Below, piece after piece: positions 1-4,836 of a stretch of 6,198 bases of DNA. The notes under the pieces are model-generated. The model did no database searches. It saw only the letters and a list, made by a program, of their open reading frames with translations, and was not told where the DNA came from. This DNA comes from CAZFLM01 sp964519955 (lineage in GTDB: Bacteria > Armatimonadota > Chthonomonadetes > Chthonomonadales > CAJBBX01). The position numbers and the translations under genes are program-made. The stretch covers positions 1 to 6,198 of the forward strand of contig CAZFLM010000160.1 of the NCBI GenBank assembly GCA_964519955.1, in the 5' to 3' direction. The number at the start of each line of letters is the position of its first letter. Position 1 is the stretch's first letter.

Positions 1-843
1 GAAGAGTATCACCTCGCCGGCGGCCTTACGGACCTCGTCCATCACCCGCTTCATGCGCTCTTCGAACTCGCCGCGGTACTTGGTGCCCGCCACCAGGCCG
101 GCCAGGTCCAGCGCGACGATGCGCTTGTCCTTCAGCGTCTCGGGGATGTCGCCGGTGATGATGCGCTGCGCGAGTCCTTCGGCGATGGCGGTCTTGCCGA
201 CGCCGGGCTCGCCGAGCAGGCACGGGTTGTTCTTGGTGCGGCGCGAGAGGATCTGGATGACGCGCTCGATCTCGGAGTGGCGGCCGACGACCGGGTCCAG
301 CTTGTCGTTGCGGGCCAACTCGGTGAGATCGCGACCAAACTCGTCGAGCGTCTGGGTGCGCGAGCGGGCCTGCTTGCCCGCGGGCGCCGCCTGCCCGGTG
401 CCGCTGCTGTCGGTATCCTGCAGCGCCATGACTTCGCGGCGCGTGCGGTCGAGGTCGACACCCAGCTTGGCGAGGACGCGTCCGGCAAGGCCCTCTCCCT
501 CGCGGATGAGGCCGAGGAGCAGGTGCTCGGTGCCGATGTAGTTGTTGCTGAGCTGGCGCGCTTCGTCGTAGGCCAGGTCGATGACGCGCTTGGCGCGCGG
601 GGTCAACTGCATCTCCTGACCGAGGCGGCCATCCCCGCGCGTCACCTGGCGCTCGATCTCCGAACGGATGCGTCCGAGGCTAACGCCCAGGCGGTCCAGA
701 ATACGAGCGGCGACGCTGTCGTTCTCGCGCACCAAGCCCAGCAGCAGATGCTCGGTGGAGACGTAGTTCTCCCCGAGCCGCCCCGCCTCTTCCTGGGCGA
801 AGAACACGACGCGACGCGCGCGCTCCGTGAATCGTTGCCACAT
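1..843 (-). CDS. clpC: ATP-dependent Clp protease ATP-binding subunit ClpC (N-terminal 281 residues; cut by window edge)
   Basis: AAA+ unfoldase that feeds substrates to ClpP; cytoplasmic. The reading frame is open from an ATG at 843 to base 1. It begins MWQRFTERARRVVFFAQEEA, the classic ClpC start. Two Clp N repeats follow, with STEHLLLGLVRE at about 29-40 and IGTEHLLLGLIRE at about 103-115, then a linker (about 140-165). The D1 AAA+ domain opens with LDEFGRDLTELA. Walker A is GEPGVGKT (211-218), and the pore-loop region AGTKYRGEFEERMK is at 252-265. The window ends at ..EVILF, inside Walker B, so the D1 acidic pair, the second AAA+ domain and the ClpP-docking loop cannot be seen. E31 and E106 match the glutamates that in B. 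subtilis ClpC bind phospho-arginine, which fits mcsB lying just upstream. A GGAGGAAGG ribosome site at 854-862 supports the start. ClpB is unlikely, because the McsB neighbourhood and N-domain sequence are ClpC-type. Confidence 0.97.
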   Translation of the reverse strand, partial: MWQRFTERARRVVFFAQEEAGRLGENYVSTEHLLLGLVRENDSVAARILDRLGVSLGRIRSEIERQVTRGDGRLGQEMQLTPRAKRVIDLAYDEARQLSNNYIGTEHLLLGLIREGEGLAGRVLAKLGVDLDRTRREVMALQDTDSSGTGQAAPAGKQARSRTQTLDEFGRDLTELARNDKLDPVVGRHSEIERVIQILSRRTKNNPCLLGEPGVGKTAIAEGLAQRIITGDIPETLKDKRIVALDLAGLVAGTKYRGEFEERMKRVMDEVRKAAGEVILF

Positions 844-853
844 ACCTTGACCG

Positions 854-862
854 CCTTCCTCC
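854..862 (-). promoter_or_regulatory. Ribosome binding site of clpC
   Basis: GGAGGAAGG on the minus strand ends 10 bases before the clpC ATG (841-843). It is a good purine-rich match to the anti-Shine-Dalgarno sequence and fixes the start. Confidence 0.75.
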
Positions 863-986
863 GCGCGCTGCCCAGCGTGGCCCCAACACCAATCGGACCC
901 GCGCGGGTTCCCAGAAAACACCTCACGACGCCCACCGGCGAACGGCAGCCGTGGCGCCCGGGCTGGGGCCTGACCGACGACCCCCT

Positions 987-1002
987 CCAGACACTATTCT
1001 GG
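987..1002. promoter_or_regulatory. Short interrupted palindrome in the mcsB-clpC gap, possible operator
   Basis: CCAGA-N6-TCTGG is a perfect 5-bp inverted repeat about 145 bases upstream of clpC, in the 225-bp gap after mcsB. It could be an operator for a separate clpC promoter, but I cannot recognise a regulator, and there is no CtsR heptad repeat or CIRCE element. Another small hairpin, CGAGG-tgag-CCTCG, lies at 1028-1041. Both are short enough to occur by chance. The rest of the gap (844-1068) shows nothing I can name. Confidence 0.25.
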
Positions 1003-1068
1003 CACAAAGGCCACCCTCTTCATAGTGCGAGGTGAGCCTCGGCCCAAGTTCCTATCTCGCAACGGTCG

Positions 1069-2103
1069 TCAACTGCCCGGCAGGCGGCTGCCCAGCAAGG
1101 CACGCAGCTCGGCGGTGCGCTCGACGGCCTGCGCGACCGTGAACGACGCCTCGGGATCGACGCCGCCGGCCACGGCCAGCCACCGCGCCGTCTCGGGCAA
1201 GCGCCCCGGCAGAACCCCCTCCGCCACGGCCAGGCGCAGCACGGACGCCAACTGCAGCAGGCGCTTCGGCGCGGAGGTCTCCGCCGCCAGGAGGCGCAGC
1301 GCCTCGCCCGCAGCCTCGCCGAGCGCGGTTCGCCCTCGCTCCCCGCCAAACCGAATGGCGCGCGCGCGACGCTCCTCACCTACGACGTACGCAGCAGCCG
1401 CGCCCAGCCGCTCCAAAGCCCGCTCCACGGACCGCGCGTCGGCCCAAGTGTTCGACATCTGGAACAGCTCACCGGTTCCGCTGGTGCCCTCGCCATGGGT
1501 GCCGCGGACGGTCGAGCCCAGCTCGGACGCGGCGTCCAGCACGGCCAGAAGGCGCCCCTCCGCGGCCAGGCCCGGCACGTGGACCCACGCGCTGACGCGC
1601 ACGCCCGAGCCCGCGTTGGCCGGCGACGCGGTGAGGAAGCCGAACTCCGGGCTCGCCGCGAGCGGGACGCGATCGCCCAGATCCTCGGCGGCCGCCCAGG
1701 CGCGGGCATAGGCCTCCCTCACCTGCAGCCCCGGCAGCACGCACTGGAAGCGGACATGGTCCTCTTCGTTGAGCATCGCGGAGAGAGCCCCGCCGCGCCC
1801 GACCACCGCCGCGCAGCCAGTCCCGTGAGCCCGCCACTCCCGCGTCGTGTAGCGTTCCTCCGCCAGCCGAGCCGCCAGTCCGTCGTCCACCTCGCCGTCG
1901 ACAAGCACGCACCGCGACCAGGCGTCACCGTGCGCGCGGAGGGCTTCCACAACGGTGGTCGCCACGCGCGCGCACGCGCCGGCGTCGGCGCGCCAGGGGA
2001 ACGGGACGCCGTCGAGGTTGCGGGCGACGCGGCAGCGCGTGGAGACGACCACGTCGGCGTCCGGCCCATCGAGCGTACGCCACGCGGCGGCAGGCAGGTT
2101 CAT
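1069..2103 (-). CDS. mcsB: Protein-arginine kinase McsB (ATP:guanido phosphotransferase family), variant active site
   Basis: Transfers phosphate from ATP to protein arginine side chains, marking proteins for ClpC-ClpP. It has 344 residues, slightly short of the B. subtilis protein (about 363). The guanido-kinase signatures are in order: STRCRVARNL (21-30), MLNEEDHVRFQC (110-121, with the two catalytic-site glutamates), GFLTASPANAGSGVRVS (155-171), VRGTHGEG (199-206) and FQMSN (214-218). The position that is Cys in TSCPTNVGTG of typical McsB, and in creatine and arginine kinases, is Ser160 here. The C-terminal RDxxRA motif, which in characterised McsB binds phospho-arginine allosterically, is not recognisable; the matching helix reads AQAVERTAELRALL. 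The ATG at 2103 overlaps the mcsA stop (ATGA), so the two are translationally coupled. The same frame runs open upstream through mcsA, but similarity begins at this ATG. The assignment to McsB is firm; whether it is fully active is open. Confidence 0.95.
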   Translation of the reverse strand: MNLPAAAWRTLDGPDADVVVSTRCRVARNLDGVPFPWRADAGACARVATTVVEALRAHGDAWSRCVLVDGEVDDGLAARLAEERYTTREWRAHGTGCAAVVGRGGALSAMLNEEDHVRFQCVLPGLQVREAYARAWAAAEDLGDRVPLAASPEFGFLTASPANAGSGVRVSAWVHVPGLAAEGRLLAVLDAASELGSTVRGTHGEGTSGTGELFQMSNTWADARSVERALERLGAAAAYVVGEERRARAIRFGGERGRTALGEAAGEALRLLAAETSAPKRLLQLASVLRLAVAEGVLPGRLPETARWLAVAGGVDPEASFTVAQAVERTAELRALLGSRLPGS

Positions 2104-2432
2104 CCCAGACCGCCCGCCTGCAGGATCACTCGGAGCGCTGGACCGAACGCCTCGTAGCACGCCGGACAGCCCAGCAAACCGACGTGCGCCGCCTCGGCAT
2201 AGGTGAGGCCGCACTCGGCGCAGTGCACGGGCGCGCTCGACCGCAGCCGGGTGGGCGGACGAGTGGAGGCGCGCGGCCGGGCGAGACCCATCACGAACCG
2301 CGCCGCGTCGCCCATGGCTGGACGGCCGTCGGTGATGGCGGCGGGCAGGCAGGCGGCGCAGACGCGCACGATGCGCCCCTCGCCGTCGCTGAGGGTGAAG
2401 GCGGCACGGTAGAGCTGGCAGCGCGAGCACAT
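2100..2432 (-). CDS. mcsA: McsA-like zinc-finger activator of McsB, short form without UVR region
   Basis: Adaptor that binds and stimulates McsB in the arginine-phosphorylation system. The 110-residue product has two double-CxxC zinc-finger modules. The first uses C2/C5 and C25/C28 (CSRCQLYRAAFTL..VCAAC). The second uses C71/C74 and C89/C92 and follows the McsA pattern CxxCGxT...GxxGCxxCYxxF (CAECGLTYAEAAHVGLLG, then CPACYEAF). Typical McsA is about 180 residues, with a C-terminal UVR motif and coiled coil after the second finger. Here the protein stops 18 residues after C92, where mcsB begins with a 4-base overlap (ATGA, 2100-2103). The start at 2432 is chosen because McsA proteins begin within a residue or two of the first CxxC. 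I see no clear ribosome site there. The upstream open frame (to 2678) only reads through repeats. No ctsR gene precedes it, unlike the usual ctsR-mcsA-mcsB-clpC order. Confidence 0.85.
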   Translation of the reverse strand: MCSRCQLYRAAFTLSDGEGRIVRVCAACLPAAITDGRPAMGDAARFVMGLARPRASTRPPTRLRSSAPVHCAECGLTYAEAAHVGLLGCPACYEAFGPALRVILQAGGLG

Positions 2433-2490
2433 GGAGATGGCGCCAGGAGGATCGGAGCGGCGTCGGATGGCCGCTCTCGGCGTGGAACTG

Positions 2491-2523
2491 CGGGGAGGGG
2501 CGCCGCAACAGCTCCCCTCCCCG
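2491..2523. repeat. CCCCTCCC-type hairpin upstream of mcsA
   Basis: A perfect 10-bp inverted repeat, CGGGGAGGGG / CCCCTCCCCG (2491-2500 and 2514-2523), with a 13-base loop, about 60 bases upstream of the mcsA start. No T run follows on either strand, so it is not a canonical intrinsic terminator. It resembles hairpins at 3664-3684 and 6159-6181, which suggests a dispersed intergenic element rather than an mcsA-specific signal. Confidence 0.6.
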
Positions 2524-2536
2524 ACGAACGATGAAG

Positions 2537-2693
2537 TAGCCCAGATCACGCACGAGCGCCGTGGTGGGGTGGGCGTCCCTGCCCGCCCGGTACAACCCAT
2601 CGGCAGATCCGGGCCAACCCGGCTCACGCACGAGTGCCGTGGTGGGGTGGGCGTCCCCGCCCGCCCGGTACAACCCATCGGCAGATCAGGCTA
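2537..2693 (-). repeat. Tandem dimer of a 79-bp MITE-like element, ending on the ilvE stop codon
   Basis: Two direct copies, 2546-2609 and 2624-2687, are 78 bp apart and differ at only 2 of 64 positions. Each holds a G+C hairpin (GGTGGGC.. pairing with GCCCGCC). The whole block starts TAGCC (2537) and ends GGCTA (2693), so it has short inverted ends with TA at both outer edges. The last three bases, 2691-2693, are the ilvE TAG stop read on the minus strand. A diverged single copy lies at 3878-3956. The layout (TA flanks, short inverted ends, no coding capacity) looks like a miniature element of the TA-targeting kind. That origin is an inference. Confidence 0.75.
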
Positions 2694-3566
2694 GAGAAGG
2701 CCGCCGTCCGTCTTGGTGCGAGCCCGGAAGGCGTCGATGAGCTTGTGGGTGACCGGCCCGGGCTTGGCGTTCGCGATGGTGCGGCCGTCGAGGCGGACCA
2801 TCGGGATCACCTCGGCCGCGGTGCCAGTCAGGAAGGCCTCGTCCGCGTTGTAGCAATCGTAGAGGGTCACGACGGCCTCGCGGACCGGGATGCCCAGCTC
2901 GCCGGCGCACGCGATGACGGTCGCGCGGGTGATGCCCGGCAGCGCGCCCTCGGAGACCGGCGGCGTGATCAGCCCCCCACCGTTGACCAGGAACAGGTTA
3001 TCGCCGGACGCCTCGGCCACGTTGCCCGACATGTTCAGCATAAGGGCCTCGCCGGCGCCGACGCGGTTCGCTTCCATCTTCGCGTTGATGCTGTTGATGT
3101 ACTTCCCGAGCGACTTCACCTGCGGATCGATGCAAACGGACGGCGGCACCCGGGTCGACGCGGTGATGACGTTGAGCCCCTCGTCATACATGGACTGCGG
3201 ATAGAGAGCCAACTGCGCCGTCGAGACCACGACCGTGGCTCCCGGGGGAACGTGCGACGGGTCGAGTCCAAGGGAGACGCCGCGCGAGATGCTCAGCCGG
3301 ATGTAACCGGTCCGGTGGTCATTCTGGCGGCAGGTCTCCAGGATCGCCTCGCGCATCTGATCCATGGGCATGTCGACCTCGATCGCGAGCGCCTTAAGGG
3401 ACCGGTAGAGGCGGACGACGTGCTCGTCCAGCCGGAAAACGCGGCCGTCGTAGACGCGGATGCCTTCGAAGACGCCATCACCATAGAGAAATCCGTGGTC
3501 GTAGATGTCTAGTCGGGCGGCCTCGCGCTCCACGAACTTGCCATTGAGGAATACGCGCTGTGCCAA
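2691..3566 (-). CDS. ilvE: Branched-chain amino acid aminotransferase (fold-type IV PLP enzyme)
   Basis: Reversibly moves the amino group between glutamate and the 2-keto acids of Val, Leu and Ile; cytoplasmic. With a TTG start at 3566 the product has 291 residues, usual for short bacterial and archaeal BCATs. The N-terminus reads MAQRVFLNGKFVEREAARLD, then DHGFLYGDGVFEGIRVY. The Schiff-base lysine is in DPQVKSLGKYINS (about K151). The class IV aminotransferase signature runs EASGDNLFLV..LITPPVSEGALPGITR (about 185-214, with the conserved Glu at about 185), and FLTGTAAEVIPM (about 245-256) is BCAT-like rather than D-amino-acid-transaminase-like. TTG is preferred because AGGGAG lies 6 bases upstream and the family N-terminus begins there. 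An in-frame GTG at 3644 would add 26 unrelated residues and span a -10-like box. The stop TAG coincides with the end of a repeat element. It stands alone between two repeat-filled gaps. Confidence 0.93.
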   Translation of the reverse strand: MAQRVFLNGKFVEREAARLDIYDHGFLYGDGVFEGIRVYDGRVFRLDEHVVRLYRSLKALAIEVDMPMDQMREAILETCRQNDHRTGYIRLSISRGVSLGLDPSHVPPGATVVVSTAQLALYPQSMYDEGLNVITASTRVPPSVCIDPQVKSLGKYINSINAKMEANRVGAGEALMLNMSGNVAEASGDNLFLVNGGGLITPPVSEGALPGITRATVIACAGELGIPVREAVVTLYDCYNADEAFLTGTAAEVIPMVRLDGRTIANAKPGPVTHKLIDAFRARTKTDGGLL

Positions 3567-3572
3567 CTCAAG

Positions 3573-3578
3573 CTCCCT
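3573..3578 (-). promoter_or_regulatory. Ribosome binding site deciding the TTG start of ilvE
   Basis: AGGGAG on the minus strand sits 6 bases before the TTG at 3564-3566, while no comparable site precedes the in-frame GTG at 3644. This is the main reason for calling the shorter protein. Confidence 0.6.
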
Positions 3579-3594
3579 AAGAAGTGGTTTGTCT

Positions 3595-3600
3595 ACTATA
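3595..3600 (-). promoter_or_regulatory. Possible -10 box of ilvE promoter
   Basis: TATAGT on the minus strand (5 of 6 matches to TATAAT) lies about 28 bases before the TTG start, in a locally AT-richer patch (3580-3600). No convincing -35 box is visible 16-18 bases upstream. Transcription would start near 3588, downstream of the alternative GTG, which supports the TTG start. Confidence 0.4.
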
Positions 3601-3663
3601 CCCGACGGAGCGGGAAGGACGCTCGTCTTCGGGCGAACGGCCACCCACCCCGGCCTTCGGCCA

Positions 3664-3684
3664 CCCCTCCCGAATCGGGAGGGG
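3664..3684. repeat. CCCCTCCCG-AAT-CGGGAGGGG hairpin
   Basis: Perfect 9-bp inverted repeat with a 3-base loop. It lacks a following T run on either strand, so it is not a standard terminator. The arms match the sequence type of the hairpins at 2491-2523 and 6159-6181. Confidence 0.65.
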
Positions 3685-3747
3685 ACGTATTGGAGGCGTG
3701 TGCGTTCCAGGCAAGGTCAGGCTGGGACGCAACACCTCGCTCCCGTG

Positions 3748-3842
3748 CGGAGCCGCGCGCGCAAGCAAGCGGAAGCCCATGGACGTGCACCCATGCCGCC
3801 TGCCGAACGCGACGCCTCCGCTTGCTCGCGCGCGCGGCTCTG
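3748..3842. repeat. Long imperfect inverted repeat (29-bp arms, 37-base loop)
   Basis: Arms 3748-3776 and 3814-3842 match at 26 of 29 positions when one is reverse-complemented; both contain GAGCCGCGCGCGC and AGCAAGCGGA. In a minus-strand transcript two of the three mismatches become G-U pairs, so 28 of 29 positions could pair. It could form a very stable hairpin in the RNA between proC and ilvE. It has no tail of Ts. It may block read-through, protect the proC 3' end, or be a REP-type repeat. Confidence 0.8.
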
Positions 3843-3877
3843 ACCTATTGCGGCCGTGTGCCGGGGAGTGGGTGCCC

Positions 3878-3956
3878 TAGCCTGGATCATGCACGAGTGC
3901 AGTGGTGGGATGGGCCTCCGTGCCCGTCCAGTGCCACTCATGAATAAAGCAGGCTA
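3878..3956 (-). repeat. Single 79-bp MITE-like element, ending on the proC stop codon
   Basis: It is bounded by perfect 7-bp inverted ends, TAGCCTG (3878-3884) and CAGGCTA (3950-3956). Bases 3887-3956 align without gaps to 2624-2693 at 53 of 70 positions. As with that copy, the final CTA is the TAG stop of the neighbouring gene, here proC. Read as TA + GCCTG...CAGGC + TA, the structure fits an insertion that duplicated a TA target. It encodes nothing. Confidence 0.7.
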
Positions 3957-4784
3957 GCGGCCCAGCTCGGCGGCGCGGCGGGCGGCGCGCTCTACCGCGT
4001 CGATAAGCGCGGCGCGGAGGCCGGCCTGCTCCAGCGAAGCGAGGGCGCGGATGGTGGTGCCGGACGGGGTGGCGACCATGTCCTTCAGCCGCGCGGGGTG
4101 GAGGCCGGTCTCGATGACCATCTTGGCCGAGCCGAGGACGGTCTGGCTGGCGAGTTGGTGGGCGATCTCGCGCGGGAGGCCCATGTTCACGCCGCCGTCC
4201 ACGAGCGCCTCGATCATCAGGTACACGTAGGCGGGGCCGCTGCCGGAGAGCGCGGTGACGGCATCCATCATGCGCTCCTCCACCTGGATGGCGGTGCCGA
4301 CGGAGCGGAAGACCTCGCCGGCCTGGGCCAGGTGCTCGGGCGTCGCGTGGCTGCCCGGGCAGTAGGCGCAGGCGCCGCAGTTCACCTGGGCGGGCGTGTT
4401 CGGCATCGCGCGCACGATGGGCACCGGCTCGGCGAAGGCCGTCTCGAGGCTGGCCAGGCGCACGCCCGCCGCGATGGAGATGACGAGCTGGCGCGCCGTG
4501 AGCACGGGGCCCAGCTCGGCCAGGACGGCCGGCACGGTCTGCGGCTTCACCGCGAGGACCACGATATCGGCGTGGGCGGCGATGTCGGCGTTGTTGGACG
4601 TCACGCGGACGCCGGTGGCTTGGCGCAGGGCGTCGAGGTGGGCGGCGTCCGGGTCCGCAACCAGGATGGACTCCGCCGTGGCGGCGCCGGCGTGGACCAT
4701 GCCACGCGCCAATGCGCCGCCCATCGCGCCGGCGCCGACGATGCCGATGCGCTTGCCGAGCAGAAGGCTCGCGTTCTCACTCAT
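3954..4784 (-). CDS. proC: Pyrroline-5-carboxylate reductase
   Basis: Last step of proline synthesis: reduces 1-pyrroline-5-carboxylate to L-proline with NAD(P)H; cytoplasmic. The 276 residues match the usual family length. The Rossmann fold begins KRIGIVGAGAMGGALARGM, with GxGxMG at 17-22. Then come LAVKPQ (77-82), VRAMPNTPA (124-132), the C-terminal dimer domain motif ALSGSGPAYVYLMIEAL (178-194), DGGVNMGLPR (196-205) and TPSGTTIRALASLE (239-252), where most relatives have SPGGTT. An unusual CGACAYC (136-142) places three cysteines after the PNTPA motif. The ATG at 4784 is not preceded by a clear ribosome site. A GC hairpin fills much of the 51-base gap after sepF, so translation may depend on read-through from sepF. 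The position after yggS-sepF is a common arrangement in Gram-positive-type genomes. The TAG stop lies in a repeat end. Confidence 0.96.
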   Translation of the reverse strand: MSENASLLLGKRIGIVGAGAMGGALARGMVHAGAATAESILVADPDAAHLDALRQATGVRVTSNNADIAAHADIVVLAVKPQTVPAVLAELGPVLTARQLVISIAAGVRLASLETAFAEPVPIVRAMPNTPAQVNCGACAYCPGSHATPEHLAQAGEVFRSVGTAIQVEERMMDAVTALSGSGPAYVYLMIEALVDGGVNMGLPREIAHQLASQTVLGSAKMVIETGLHPARLKDMVATPSGTTIRALASLEQAGLRAALIDAVERAARRAAELGR

Positions 4785-4800
4785 TGCTGGGAACCGATCC

Positions 4801-4836
4801 GCGGCGGCGCGGAGATGTGGGAAGGTGCGCCGCCGC
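4801..4836 (-). promoter_or_regulatory. Perfect 10-bp GC inverted repeat between sepF and proC
   Basis: GCGGCGGCGC (4801-4810) pairs with GCGCCGCCGC (4827-4836) around a 16-base loop. The upstream arm begins in the last base of the sepF stop codon, and the proC ATG lies 16 bases beyond the downstream arm. There is no T run, so it is not a classic terminator. It could damp translation or transcription of proC relative to sepF, or stabilise the sepF 3' end. Confidence 0.55.

Larger units (their letters stand above)
3567..3953. other. Gene-free 387-bp interval between proC and ilvE, filled with repeats
   Basis: No frame here resembles a protein; the open frames crossing it are low-complexity Arg/Pro/Ala strings. 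From proC towards ilvE it holds most of a 79-bp element (3878-3956), a 29-bp imperfect inverted repeat (3748-3842), a 9-bp hairpin (3664-3684), a GGCC-ttc-GGCC mini-hairpin (3652-3662) and the presumed ilvE promoter and ribosome site (3573-3600). The stretch 3685-3747 shows nothing I can name. Confidence 0.7.

Noticed and set aside
277..1035. 252-codon plus-strand frame opposite clpC
   Set aside because: It is a shadow of clpC; the minus-strand frame carries Clp N repeats and Walker A, and this frame has no recognisable domain.
2491..2523. Intrinsic terminator for ilvE
   Set aside because: The stem is strong but no T run follows on either strand; the same applies to 3664-3684, 4801-4836 and 6159-6181.
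2433..2678. Extension of mcsA upstream to 2678
   Set aside because: The added residues are translated repeat units (GCTGRAGTPTPP repeated), and McsA proteins begin at the first CxxC.
2634..3512. 292-codon plus-strand frame opposite ilvE
   Set aside because: It is antisense to a convincing aminotransferase and begins inside a repeat unit; no family resemblance.
3577..3947. Several 64-112-codon frames on both strands in the proC-ilvE gap
   Set aside because: They read through palindromes and repeats, are Arg/Pro/Ala-rich and show no protein features.
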